Source of the DNA: Malus domestica
Taxonomy: Eukaryota; Streptophyta; Magnoliopsida; Rosales; Rosaceae
NCBI RefSeq assembly: GCF_042453785.1
Contig: NC_091669.1
Location: 28,351,001 to 28,415,000 of the forward strand
Reading direction: 5' to 3'
Length of the DNA: 64,000 nucleotides
Shown: piece after piece, positions 1 through 11,612 of the stretch
Layout of the letters: each line of letters opens with the position of its first letter
Position numbering within the stretch: position 1 is the stretch's first letter
Program-made: the position numbers and the translations under genes
The notes under the pieces: model-generated
What the model was told of the DNA's origin: nothing
Databases searched by the model: none
What the model saw: the letters and a program-made list of their open reading frames with translations, nothing else

Positions 1-356
1 GCCAATCGTACTTGGATAAGGAACTTCAGGCTCCAAAATCTCTTCATCATCTTCTTTCGGACGGAAGGGATCTCGCTTTACATCTACCGATCAAACGACC
101 ATAGGAGTACTCGATAGTTTCACTTTATCCTTATTAAAATGACGCAACACCTTCCGGGTGTAATTCGTTTGATGTACTAAGATTCCATCCGAATGGTGCT
201 CATCTCAAGACCAAGACATCATCGAGTCTTTCCTAGATCTTTCACCTCAAATTCCAATTTCAGGTGCGTGGCAGTTCTTGCGAGCTCTTCAAGAGTTCCG
301 CTAAGGTTCATGTCATCGACATATACTGCAACTATCGTAAAACCAGAATGTGACTT
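1..356 (-). pseudogene. Copia reverse transcriptase, part beyond the nested insertion
   Basis: Read on the minus strand, this stretch encodes the second half of a Ty1/copia reverse transcriptase, including the catalytic YVDDM box close to position 310-325 and, near position 1, the region just after the RT core. The frame joins that of the copia segment at 15139-15526 when the gypsy element and one copy of GACTT are removed, so the two pieces are one element split by insertion. Stop codons occur after the YVDDM region (around 120-140), so the copy is dead. It continues past the left edge of the window. Confidence 0.85.
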
Positions 357-871
357 TGTTTGTACTATACTTGACCAATCCCGAAACTACTGAGCACCGG
401 TCAAAGTTATACCGTCAAGGACCCAGAAGAGTTTCCCTCCAACCAGAAGGCCAATCACAGCACGACACGTGTCGACATCAGAAGCCAATCATAGTGCGAC
501 ACATGTCAACATCAGAAGCCAATCACAACACGACACGTGGCAATGTCAGAATGAAACTAGAAACTCTCTTCTATAAATAAAGATCATTCTCTCACAATAT
601 TTCCTAATGTCATTTGTACTAAATCATTCATTAGTACTCACTAAAGGAGAGCTTGAACCTATGTACCTGTGTAAACCCTTCACAATTAATGAGAACTCCT
701 TTACTCTGTGGACGTAGCCAATCTGGGTGAACCACGTACATCTTGTGTTTGCTTCCCTGTCCCTATCCATTGACATACTTATCCACACTAGTGACCGAAG
801 CAATCTAGCGAAGGTCACAAACTTAACATTTTCTATTGTACCAAAGTCCTTACTGATTTTGTGCATCAACA
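357..871 (+). repeat. 5' LTR of the Tat-like element
   Basis: It starts TGTTTGTAC and ends GCATCAACA. It is 515 bp, the same length as the 3' copy. Its U3 part holds three 34-bp repeats and a TATA box. The target duplication GACTT lies immediately before it. Confidence 0.92.
450..580 (+). promoter_or_regulatory. LTR promoter: three CCAAT/ACGTG repeats plus TATA box
   Basis: Three tandem 34-bp units start at about 450, 484 and 518. Each begins GCCAATCA (a CCAAT box) and carries an ACGTG or CATGTC core; the first is the 12-bp palindrome CGACACGTGTCG. A TATA box, CTATAAATA, follows at 571-579. This is a standard upstream-element plus TATA arrangement, and the G-box/ABRE-like cores suggest bZIP or bHLH binding. 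The 3' LTR keeps the same layout (14712-14843) with point changes. Confidence 0.7.
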
Positions 872-889
872 TTTGGCGCCATCTGTGGG
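872..889 (+). other. Primer binding site of the Tat-like element
   Basis: TTTGGCGCCATCTGTGGG follows the 5' LTR directly, in the position and with the TGGCGCC start usual for plant gypsy primer binding sites. I do not assign the tRNA. Confidence 0.7.
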
Positions 890-977
890 AACGACACTTA
901 TTCCCACTCTCTTCAGCTTTGTTAAGCTGGTTTCCACCATTCTTACACTCTCATTTGACCAGGCATCCCTCTCCAAC

Positions 978-3076
978 ATGGGGAGCGAAGGAAGCCACAG
1001 CACACAGAATAACACCCATCTTGCACCTAGTGCGAAGCAACGAAAGAATGAAGGAAATAGGGTTGCTCTTCAAGCTAAAGTTGATGAGCTAGAAGCTCAA
1101 AACAACAAAATAGCAATGAAGAATGAGGTCCTCCAGGAGCAGTATGAGAAGCTCTTTGAGACGCTTCACGAAACTATGTGTACTCAAACACGCGAGCTTG
1201 TTGCCCCTATGGACATCAACCATCATCTGGGTATCCCCCAACCCGAAGGGTCACCTTCATTCGACATGGGTATCCCTGATGAGAAGCGAGCTAATCATCA
1301 AAACATTGATCAACTTGAGACTTCTTTCAACCCAGCTGTTTCGACCCGAAGCAGGAGAAGTGGAGGAAAACACCTCATTGCAGAAGGGTTGGAAGGATCG
1401 AAAGCCGTTTATCGTGACTGCCGAGACTTCCTAAAGCAACATCGAGAGAATCATCTCCACATATGCTCGAAGATTAATGACCCAAGGGTTTCTGAAAGAC
1501 TCGGTCCCCTCCTACGACCCAGGCCAGCTGCCAATCTAGGGAAGGAACGACATGTCCTAGAGGAACATGAAGGTACAGGGGACTCTAAGGTATTTCGACA
1601 AACTCGCCTCAGAAGTCAGTACGGCGAGTCTAAGGAAAAATCACACGTCCTTGCTCAAACTTTCCTACTTCAAAGAGGCAATGGAGACTTACGAAAGAAA
1701 ATCCCAGTGGTACTTGACTCCACTCAAGACCCCCTTGTCCTACAGCTCCTTGAGAAAGTAAACAAGTTGAAGGTCGAACGTCAGGCCGAGATACCTGACT
1801 AAAACCAACCCAGGCCTGGCCCTCTCACAAAGAGGATCCTTGACACCCCCTTCAAGTGAAGACAAAACAAAAGCTTGGTTTATAACTCTATACTGCAAGG
1901 GAGGACCCAATTGAACACCTTAACCTCTTTGAGTCCACCATGGCATATCGGATGCACACCGACGAAGAGCGATGTCTTCTCTTCCCCTCCACCCTCTCTG
2001 GCGATGCTCTAAACTAGTATTGCCGTCTTCCACCTGAGATAATAGACTCATTTGAGGAACTAAGGAAACTGTTTGTCTCTCAACACATCTTCCAGACCGA
2101 TCGCTTGCATTCTGTAGATGACTTGTACACTATTCGCCAGAAACCGGACGAGTCACTACGAGAGTATGCTGGTCGTTTCAGCCATGAGTATTCTCGCTGC
2201 GCTGAGGCAGATGACAAGACCGCCCTCAAGGCCTTCACGGCAGGCCTACGTGATTGTTTCTTCAAGTACATGATCAATGCCAACACTTGGAAGACTTACT
2301 CTGAGGTGATGGCATATGTTTACAACCATGCCTCCGCCGAGGCAAGGACATATCAAGGGAAACCCCCCCCCACAACCACCCCTTATCAGCAAGTAGGGAA
2401 TAGAAGCCAGATCCAACCAAATGAGAATACCTCGACCTTCCAAACGGCAGCAGTGCCTCCCTCTGCCTTAATTAATACTTTGCCAAGTCAACAGACATAT
2501 CAATCTCAGGGCAAAAGGAAAGATTTCCATCTTCACCAGTCTCATTTTAGTAAAAAGAGTAAGGGACACTACTGCAATAACCAAGGGTATCGCCATGATA
2601 ATCCTCGACCCCAGGCAGTCAACACAGTGGGTCAAGCACGTGTCAGGACAGCCCCTACCCCGAGGTATGAGGCATACATATCTTTGAACGCCACATGTGT
2701 GGCCATTTACCCCAGCATAGCACACTTGATACCGAAGCCAAAGCCGAGGCACCCGGATTACAAGCCCACGAAGAACACGGGCACGTTTTGTTGCTACCAC
2801 GAGCATAACGGCCATGACGACGAGAAGTGTATCACCCTTCGTGATCATATTGAAGCTTTGGCACGTGAAGGAAAAATTGATCAATTCCTTCTTCACCCTC
2901 CAAGGGGTAACCGTAACCAACGCCAGGTAAATGTGATATATTCCATAAGTGGTGGCACACCTATATCTAAATCTTCCAACAGGGCCATGAAAGATAGTGA
3001 ACGAGCTTTAAGGTCTGGCCACCAAGTGTTTCACGTGGAAGACATCAAGGGAGGTAAGTATCAAAAGCCTAACTAG
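978..3076 (+). pseudogene. gag of the Tat-like element
   Basis: The frame opens at ATG 978 (MGSEGSHST) and runs to a stop at 1800-1802, covering an N-terminal part with a coiled-coil-like stretch near 1075-1160 (ELEAQNNKIAMKNEVL). The capsid (Retrotrans_gag) domain follows in another frame from about 1900 to 3076. It contains an in-frame TAG near 2015 where a Trp is expected, then motifs such as SLREYAGRFSHE at about 2150. A degenerate zinc-knuckle-like CCYHEHNGHDDEKC lies near 2790-2830. At least one frameshift and one stop separate the two parts, so no full gag can be made. Confidence 0.8.
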
Positions 3077-3129
3077 GATCCAATATGTTTCTACCCTGAG
3101 GAAGAAAGATGTATCATCTACCCTCACAA

Positions 3130-5253
3130 CGACCCATTGATCGTGGAAGCTCACATAGCCAACTTTGAAGTATAACAAAGCCTGGTAGACACGGGGGGTT
3201 CGGTCAATATCATGTTTGCTGAAGCTTTCAGGGCACTTAATGTAGCTGAACACTTGCTCGACCGCTCAATTTCCCCTCTGATAAGCTTCTCCGGTGATAT
3301 CGTGCAACCTTTAGGGAGCATACACTTACCTTTCACCATTGGTACAGGCCCTTACACAACTACCATTACCACTAACTTCCTGGTGGTTGATTGCCCAACG
3401 GCAAACAATGTCATCTTCGGACGCACAAGCATTAATGATCTCAAGGCCATGGTATCCACACATATGTTGTTGATGAAATTTCCAACCCCCTATGGCAATG
3501 GTTACATCAGAGGAGATCAACTTAGTGCACGATCATGTTACAACACTTCGGTCAAGCAACAGCACCTGCATGTGCCCAAGGAAACCCTTCTATACATGAC
3601 TAAGTCATAAAGACCAGCCCAGACGAAGCCAACTTGGATCTTCACAGTGGCAACAGTCAACCTGACGATCCTCGAGATGACTCTTTCACCCAGCAAGCAC
3701 AACCCGTTGAAGAGTTGGAGAAGGTCTTTATCTCAAAAGATTATTCGGATCACATGGTGAAGATTGGTACCACCTTATCACCACCCATTCAGTTGGCATT
3801 GATCTCTTTTTTACAAGAGAACACTGAGGTCTTCGCCTGGTCATACGAGGACATGCCAAGCATCTCTCCCGATATAATCTGTCATCGCTTAAGTATTGAC
3901 CTCAAAACTAAGCCAGTGAGACAAAAGCGCAAATCTTATGACGCTAAACGATGCGAGGCAATGAAGGCAGAAGTTGAAAAACTCAAAGGCATAGGCTTCG
4001 TCCGTGAAGTCAATTATCCAACGTGGGTAACAAATGTTGTCCTTGTTAAGAAGAATTCGACCAAGGAAAGTCTCCTGCTCCAAAAGGTCTTGTGGAGAAT
4101 ATGTGTCGATTACACCGACCTAAACAAAGGATGCCCGAAGGATAGCTTTCCTCTTCCTCTCATAGACAGACTTATAGACTCTACAGCAGGGTGTGAACTC
4201 TTGATCTTCATGGATGCTTACTCAGGATATAACCAAATCCTCATGAACCCTCTGGACCAAGAACACACAGCCTTCACTACTGACAGAGGACTATATTGCT
4301 ATAAAGTCATGCCCTTTGGCCTAAAGAATGCAGAAGTGACTTAACAGAGACTGGTCAATTCAATGTTCGCTGAATAGATTGGGAAAAGCATGGAAGTTTA
4401 TGTTGATGATATGCTAGTCAAGAGCAAACATGCTGACCAACACATCACTAACCTACTTGAAACTTTCACCATTCTGAAGAGGTATCGAATAAGGTTGAAC
4501 CCCAACAAATATGCCTTCGGCGTAGACTCTGGCAAATTCTTAGGCTTCATGATAAGCCAACAGGGCATTGAGGCTAATCCCGAGAAGATCAAAACAATCC
4601 TCGACATTAAGGAACCCGTAACTTCAAAAGATATCTAGAGCCTTACTGCAAGGTGGCAGCCTTAACTAGGTTTATCTCTAAGGCCACAGACAGATGTGCT
4701 CCTTTCTTCAAACAATTAAAGGAAGTAAGAAGACATTACATGGACTGATGAATGTGCTGAGGCATTCAAGAACCTCAAAGACTACATGAGTAAAGCCCCT
4801 TTGCTCTCCAAACCTGATGTTGGTGACACTCTTATTATCTATCTGTCGGTATCGGCTTCAGCAGTAAGTTTTGTTCTCATTCGAAAAGATGGTAATGTCG
4901 AACGGTCGGTCTACCACGCTAGCAAGGCCTTACAAGATGCAGAGACACGATACTCTAACATTGAGAAATTGGCTCTAGCATTGGTCATGTATGCTCGAAA
5001 ACTTCGCCCTTACTTCCAAGCACACTCCATTATCGTGCTTACCAATCATCCTCTTCGACAGATACTCCAAAGTCCTGACACTTCCGGGCGAATGATCAAA
5101 TGGGTGATAGCATTGGGTGAGTTTGACATCTCTTACCAACCAAAGCCAGCTGAGAAGGGCCAAGCAGTGGCAGACTTCATCGCCGACTTCACATATCCTG
5201 TTGACATTGTTTCTACGCCTAAAGAAGTGGTTTCATTGCCCTCGGAAGCTTAA
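3130..5253 (+). pseudogene. pol of the Tat-like element: protease, reverse transcriptase, RNase H
   Basis: The retropepsin active site LVDTGGSVN is at about 3181-3207 and its domain runs to 3610. RT follows from about 3880, with the DYTDLN region near 4108, FMDAYSGYNQ near 4208, MPFGLKNA near 4310 and the catalytic YVDDM at 4396-4410. RT-associated RNase H lies at 4786-5253. Stops interrupt the frame at 4342-4344, near 4375, at 4636-4638 and at 5251-5253. A patch at 4639-4780 is frameshifted. Most of it still reads in one frame, so decay came after a functional ancestor. Confidence 0.85.
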
Positions 5254-5751
5254 AAAATAAAACCAACAGCCCCATCATGGAGTCTATATGTTGATGGCTC
5301 GTCCAACCAACAGGGTTGTGGAGGAGGACTAATTCTTACGACCCCTAACAAAGTGGCGATGGAGTATGCTATTCGTTTCAAATTCAAAGCGTCGAACAAT
5401 AAGGCCGAATATGAAGCCCTCCTAGCAGGCTTACGTTTGGCCAAACACCTTGGGGTTAAACAAATTGATATCTTCAGTGACTCCCAATTGGTGGTTAACC
5501 AGGTCACTAACAACTTTGATGCTAAGGATAGCTCTATGGCAGCATATCTGGCACAAACACAATTGTTGCTTCAGCACTTCCACTACCAGATCACCCAAAT
5601 TCCTCGAGCGATAAACAGTCATGCAAATGCTTTGGCTCGCTTCGCCTCAGCGGTGGAAGACAAGATTGGGAGAAAAATTCAAGTCGAATTGTTGGCAGCA
5701 CCAAGCACCATGGCTGCGGAAGTGTGTAACTTACAACAGGGGGATAGTTGA
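5254..5751 (+). pseudogene. Second (archaeal-like) RNase H domain of the Tat-like element
   Basis: The frame reads SWSLYVDGSSNQQGCGGG at about 5275-5330, then NNKAEYEALLAGL, IFSDSQLVVNQ and HANALARFAS. These are the D, E, D-type motifs of the RVT_3 / archaeal-like RNase H that Tat-lineage elements carry in addition to their own RNase H. It follows the first RNase H directly, in the same frame after one stop. It ends at TGA 5749-5751, where a Trp codon is expected; the downstream integrase linker continues in frame. Confidence 0.8.
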
Positions 5752-6270
5752 ATTACCCAGATTTATAGATTCATTGCTCATGGCACCCTTCCAAATGACA
5801 AAGTCCAAGCTAAGCAGATTCGATACAAGGCTACCCGTTACTTGATCATTAATGACCAACTTTACAAACGGGGTTTTAACCTACCATACCTAAGATGCCT
5901 TACACCGGCAGAGGCGGAAACTGTCCTTTGGGAAATACATGAAGGAGTCTGCTGAGATCATGCTGGATCTCGACCCCTAGCACACAAGGCTTTTCGCCAA
6001 GGATATTACTGGCCAACACTCCACCAAGATGCCATCAGAATATCCCGCTCATGTGATAAGTGTCAACGCTATGCAACTATTCCTCACTTCCCTCTCGAGC
6101 CGCTCACTCCCATGATCAGCCCTTGGCCCTTCGCCCAATGGGGACTTGATTTGATCGGCCTAATGCCTGCAGGGAAGGGCAATGTCGGCTATGCAATCGT
6201 TGCAGTTGACTACTTCACAAATTGGGCCGAAGTAGAACCCTTGGCAACCATTACTGGGTATAGAACATAA
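5752..6270 (+). pseudogene. Truncated integrase of the Tat-like element
   Basis: The frame contains the zinc-binding region (HEGVC then a stop in place of a Gly codon near 5953, CDKCQRY near 6055) and the first catalytic Asp in LDLIG at about 6146. The last integrase-like residues are AEVEPLATIT, ending near 6252, followed by unrelated sequence and a stop at 6268-6270. The second Asp and the Glu of the DDE core are missing, so the integrase cannot work. Confidence 0.82.
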
Positions 6271-6345
6271 CATGACCCTTGGGTGGTTCAGAGGACAATT
6301 CTTCATGATGCACCAAACGCATTCCTACACTACGGGGGATACTAC

Positions 6346-6906
6346 ATGACTGCCTTAGGGCCTCAAGCTGCTTTTCGCTATCTAACAAGTTTTGCATCTA
6401 ACAAGTTTTACACTAAATGGTCTGCTATGAACTCAGAGCGAAATATGGGTATGGCGTCACAAACAACCCCCTCACCCACTGACATTAAGGAGGAAAAACC
6501 AATATTGGCTAAGGCTTGGCAATTGCGAGGATCACCCAATCTTGAATTTTTTGTACAAGACTCCAACAAAGGCCCTGAAGACTCCAACATTGCAAGCTCA
6601 AACCTAGAGTTAGAGTTAGGGGAGCCCCCATCACTAGGACTTCCAAACTCTGACATCTACAACAAACAAAAACAAACTTTATCACCACATGAAAGATCGA
6701 AACATAAGGAAGTTCCTAGGGCGCAGAGAAAAGCTCAATCAGTTCATTATGTTCTCAACCAAATACATGAACACTCAAACAATTCAACAAGAATGAAAGC
6801 ATGTGATCTAATGGAGAAGATTACCAACCTGAAGATGGTGCAAAGCGATGTCGGAATCCCTCTCAACTATAAGAGCACTCTATCTCCAAAAATCACTACA
6901 AAATGA
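6346..6906 (+). CDS. Hypothetical ORF replacing the integrase end
   Basis: An open frame runs 6283-6906 with its first ATG at 6346 (MTALGPQAAF), giving about 186 residues. I recognise no domain. It is hydrophilic and rich in Ser, Asn, Lys and Gln, with two near repeats of SNKFYTK-type sequence near 6390. It begins right where integrase similarity stops. A second open frame at 6848-7264 overlaps its end in another phase. It may be captured host sequence, a rearranged element spacer, or chance. I see no intron signals or promoter. Confidence 0.25.
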   Translation: MTALGPQAAFRYLTSFASNKFYTKWSAMNSERNMGMASQTTPSPTDIKEEKPILAKAWQLRGSPNLEFFVQDSNKGPEDSNIASSNLELELGEPPSLGLPNSDIYNKQKQTLSPHERSKHKEVPRAQRKAQSVHYVLNQIHEHSNNSTRMKACDLMEKITNLKMVQSDVGIPLNYKSTLSPKITTK

Positions 6907-7164
6907 GCAAATGGAGACAATGAAAAGAGTGGAAACTTCTCATTCTTATAGGGTTCAACATGGCCAAAGAAATTCAAAATTCAAAATTCAAACCATGAGA
7001 AAACCCCACATGGAAAGTCTTCAAACTTCCACAGAAGCTAGGGAGTTTTCCAATTTCAAACTTGCAGCACCCCCTCTCCCCCTTAAAAAAAAAAAGGAGG
7101 AGGTGAACACATTAGCTTCATCAATTTATGGTGCCAACAAGAGCTTCATCAAAGAAGTTCAACC

Positions 7165-10100
7165 ACAATTCTCAAAAGCTTCACACACTCTTGATCAAGA
7201 CAGTGTGAAGCAAAACCAATTTATGGTGCCAACAAGAGCTTCATCAATGGAGGGCAACCACTGATGCGTAAAATCACTAAACACACAAATTAAACCCTCT
7301 TTTTATCAATTGTAGTAAAGTATGTAAATAGGGATCGTTCTAGGCCGGGGATTAGGAGGGATTGCTAAATCACTTGGAAACTGACTTGAAAACGTGAAAA
7401 CAAAGTTTAAAACACTAACTAGACTCAAAGAATGCAAAACTATACTTTAAAACACTAAAACAAACCAAAAGACTCAAAACAGCCCCTAAACACTCAAAAC
7501 TACCTTAAAAACACAATCTGGGCAATTTTGGGACTCTCACACAAACTTGGACAAATTTTGGTTTTCTAATGAACTAAAACACTTAAAAACATAATCTAAG
7601 ACAAGTTCTAATTAATATGACTCAAAGAAATAAGATGGGGTTGATTTTCGACGAAAATAATTAAATTAAGACAAGAACAAAGTAAACAAATTCTTAGACA
7701 AATTTGGGTGAATCAAAACACTCTAACACACAACCAAAACAGAAATTAAACACTTTGAAACAATAAAGTAAAAGGGGGATTTTGGTTTTAATGAATTTGA
7801 AAACAAAACAACTTTGTAAAACAAAACAGATTGTAAGTGAATTTGAATGAAACTTATGGATGGAAGATTAGCTAGGAGGTTCTTCTCCACATATGTTACA
7901 CTTGCATACAAAACGATTTCCAGTTGCTTTTCGATAAGCTATGAATACTCAATGCCCCAAATTAACCGTGAATTGCACTAATTAACCCTCAGTTTTTTCC
8001 ACAAGTTATTAGGTTGGATGATTGCATACGACAACCCAAAACATTCCCTACAAGTTCCCTACATGAATTGCATAATAGAGATACAAGCAAGAATCATTAA
8101 GTTCTATGAAAAACATAAGCATTGACGAGGCACTCGTTACTATGATTTGCATGAAACTTATGCCAAGAGTTTACTTAACGTGATTGTGACTAGCAACCTT
8201 CACTACTTGTGAATATAAGTTTATAACGATTAGGTGAAACTCCCTTATATTCTAGCGTCAAATTCATGCATGAAAATTAAGTGTGCACTCTTAACCAACA
8301 TACACAAATTAGTTTTTATATGAACGGATAAGTAAATTGAATTCACAACTTATGAATCATAACTGGATGTAATCAAATCATATTGCAAGTATGAACATAG
8401 TTTCGAATCACCCCCTAACTAAGAGGGGTTTAGTTCCTCATACTCACAAAGCAAAGATACATAAAATTAGACATTAAAATCAAAGGAAAGAAAACACCTA
8501 AAATGCTCCAACTTGGTAGCAAGTGCATCCAAGATTCCTCCTTTCCCTATGCTTGCGGCAGATTGGGTTATGGACAGATTTTGGGTAGTTTTATGATGTA
8601 GAATGGATGGGGAATGGTATGGAAGGGTTTAGGGTGAGTGTGGAGGAGTGTTTGATGGTTGGAGGGTGGTGGAGAACTAGGCAAAGAGGGTGGAAGAAGG
8701 TGGAGTGGCTGTTATGTTTTCTAGGCACTAGAATGGTGTTTTTGGGGTGTTTTGCTTCCTAGGGTGTGTATGGACGAATTTTTGTGATAAAATGATGAAT
8801 ATGGGGGATTGTCCTCTGGCCAAGGGGTGTAAACATGTATTTATAGGCCCCCAAAAACCTTAGAAAATCAGGTTAGGTTAAGGATGAAATGCATGGCAAT
8901 TTGTGTGTGTGGTGTGCAATGGTCCAAGGGTGAAAATGAAGTAATGATGCAAAGTGTGAAGGGTAAAATGGAGTGGTGTTGTAGTTAGGGAGCATGAATG
9001 ATTGTGTACATTGCATAGAGATGGAAAGGGAGGTGAAATGTGTCAACAAATGGGTCAAAGGTGCAACAACATGTGTTGCACATGGCATTGGATTCCAAAT
9101 GTGAATGATGGAGCATCAATTGGTGCATGTAATGGATGTAAATGTTGTCTAAAATCTAATGAGTGAAGGGAACAAGAGGTATCAAGAAATTGAGTGTAAT
9201 AATTAAATGAATTGAAGCATGAAATTAGAAATTATGTAGGGGACAAGAGTGATCAAGCATGGCATGGAATCCAAAAGGAATTCTATGTGGTTTGCATGGC
9301 AAGGAATGCAAGTTGGGGTGACAGATTTTTGGGCTGTTTTCTTCATCTTTTGGACCATAATTCTTCATATTCTTGGCCTCTTTAGTTCTCAAATTCGTCC
9401 ATCCACTTGGCCCATGCATTTGCTATCCATTCCAAGCCCGAAACATGCTCCAAAGGCCTCCAAAATGCATCTTCTTGCATACTTTGTCCATAAAATCTGA
9501 AAACACACGAAAATGACTTTAAACATTAAAATAACTAAGGAAACACGACATAAATGCACAAGAACAAGCCAACTAAGTCGCATAAATGTGCTCCTATCAA
9601 CCACAATTCTCAAAAGCTTCACACACTCTTGATCAAGACAGTGTGAAGCAAAACCAATTTATGGTGCCAATAAGAGCTTCATCAATGGAGGGCAACCACA
9701 ATTCTCAAAAGCTTCACACACTTTTGATCAAGACAATGTGAAGCAAAACCAATTTATGATGCCAACAAGAGCTTCATCAAATGAGTTCAACCATAACTCT
9801 CAAAAGCTTCACACACTTTTGATCAAGACAGTGTGAAGCAAAACCAATTTATGGTGCCGACAAAAGCTTCATCAATGAAGGGCAACTACAATTCTCAAAA
9901 GCTTCACACACTCTTGATCAAGACAACGTGAAGCAAAACCAGTTTATGGTGCCAACAAGAGCTTCATCAATGGAGGACAAACACAACTCTCAAACACTTA
10001 ACACACTCTTGATCAAGACAGTGTGAAGCAAAACCAATTTATGGTGCCAACAAGAGCTTCATCAATGGAGGACAAGCACAACTCTCAAAAGCTTCACACA

Positions 10101-10370
10101 CTCTTGATCAAGACAATGTGAAGCAAAATCAATTTATGGTGCCAACCAGAGCTTCATCAAAGGAGTTCAACCACAACTCTCAAAAGCTTCACACTATCTT
10201 GATCAAGATAGTATGAAGCAAAATCAATTCATGGTGCCCAACAAAGCTTCAACCTTAAAGCTTCACCTACAAAGATTCAACACAAAAGCTTCATTAATGG
10301 ATGACAACTACAAATTCTCAAAAGCTTCACACTATCTTGATCAAGATAGTGTGAAGCAAAGTCAATTCAT
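7165..10370 (+). repeat. About 95-bp tandem repeat with embedded palindrome (split by the solo LTR)
   Basis: Units of about 95-100 bp start with CTCAAAAGCTTCACAC and end with GAGCTTCATCAATGGAGG. One copy lies at 7165-7261 and about eight more at 9600-10370. Each has an inverted repeat centred on TTGATCAA flanked by CACACT and AGTGTG. In the later units it is perfect over 34 bp (10324-10357 and again 10662-10695). Translations through it are low-complexity and are not taken as genes. Confidence 0.85.
7262..9599 (-). mobile_element. Solo LTR, 2.3 kb, inserted in the tandem repeats
   Basis: On the minus strand it begins TGATAGGAGCAC and ends ACGCATCA, so its ends are TG...CA. The 5-bp duplication ACCAC lies at 7257-7261 and 9600-9604, and the interrupted 95-bp repeat resumes exactly on the far side. 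No coding frame and no internal direct copies of its ends are visible. A solo LTR left by LTR-LTR recombination fits best. A non-autonomous element with unrecognised structure is possible. Confidence 0.8.
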
Positions 10371-10379
10371 GGTACTCAA

Positions 10380-11034
10380 CAAAAGCTTCAACTCCAAAGC
10401 TTCACCTATAAAGCTTCAACTCCAAAGCTTCACCTACAAAAGCTTCAACACAAAAGCTTCACCCACAAAAGCTTCAACACAAAAGCTTGACCCACAAAAA
10501 CTTGACCTACCAAAGCTTGACCCACAAAAATTTGACCCACAAAAGCTTGACCCACAAAAGCTTGACCTACAAAAGCTTGACCCACAAAAGCTTGACCCAC
10601 AAAACTTCACCCACAAAAGCTTCACCTACAAAACTTCAACACAAAAGCTTCACCTACAAAAGCTTCACACTATCTTGATCAAGATAGTGTGAAGCAAAAT
10701 CAATTCATGGTGCCCAACAAAGCTTAACCTACAAAAGCTTCACCCACAAAAGCTTGACCCATAAAAGCTTGACCCACAAAAGCTTCACCTACAAAAGCTT
10801 GACCCACAAAAGCTTCACCTACAAAATCCTGACCCACAAAAGCTTCACCTACAAAATCCTGACCCACAAAAGCTTCACCCACAAAAGCTTAACCCACAAA
10901 AGCTTCACCTACAAAAGCTTCACACTATTTTGATCAAGATAGTGTGAAGAAAAATCAATTCATGGTGCCCAACAAAGCTTCAACCTCAAAGTTTCACCTA
11001 CAAAGCTTCAACACCAAAGCTTCACCCACAAAGC

Positions 11035-11037
<3 letters not shown>
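10380..11037 (+). repeat. 15-bp minisatellite (ACAAAAGCTTGACCC type)
   Basis: Degenerate units of about 15 bp, ACAAAAGCTTGACCC or ACAAAAGCTTCACCT, follow each other with a HindIII site (AAGCTT) in almost every unit. Two copies of the palindromic motif interrupt the array (about 10662-10695 and 10920-10950). It grows out of the end of the 95-bp repeat, from which it probably arose. Confidence 0.85.
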
Positions 11038-11080
<43 letters not shown>

Positions 11081-11165
11081 GAAATTCAAAAATTCGAAAA
11101 TTCAAAAATTCAAAAATTTGAAAATTCGAAAAAAAAATTGAAAAAAGAAATTTCGAAAAAAAAAA
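11037..11165. repeat. (TA)n microsatellite and A/T-rich simple repeat
   Basis: About 20 TA units at 11039-11077 are followed by reiterated ATTCAAAAATTCGAAA-type sequence to about 11165. No coding content. Confidence 0.9.
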
Positions 11166-11612
11166 TTGCCTAGGCCTCCTCTTCTTTGGGCCTAACAACT
11201 TTCATAACAAATATATATGAAGAAAGAGTTTTAGGCTACCACTTAGAAAGGAAATGCCTCATTCGTCAACTCCCTCGACCGGAGACTTGGGGGACTCCTA
11301 CCATATGCTACTGCACCTTGATACTCGGAAGTCTCACGACCACTCAGTGACTTGGATTTTTCAAGTCTCCAAACGAGAAGTTTTCCTCACTCGGGAAATT
11401 AAGGGAGCACTACCTCAACCTACATGCTTCACTCACAAAGCTTCAACATACAAGCTTCAACAAAAGGAAAAATTCAAAGAACTTAGTAAACAAGGCATTG
11501 GTGTATTTAACACAATACGTTGAAATGAAGCAAAGCTTGTTTATTGATATCTCCGATAAGTTACAAATATGTACATATACATGAATCAAAATAAACAAAC
11601 AAGAGGGAGCCT

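Noticed and set aside
10213-10692. 159-codon frame with repeated Lys-Leu-Asp-Pro-Gln-type peptide (and its antisense Gly/Ser/Cys-rich mirror)
   Set aside because: It is the 15-bp minisatellite read in frame; repeat length is a multiple of three, so it stays open on both strands without being a gene.
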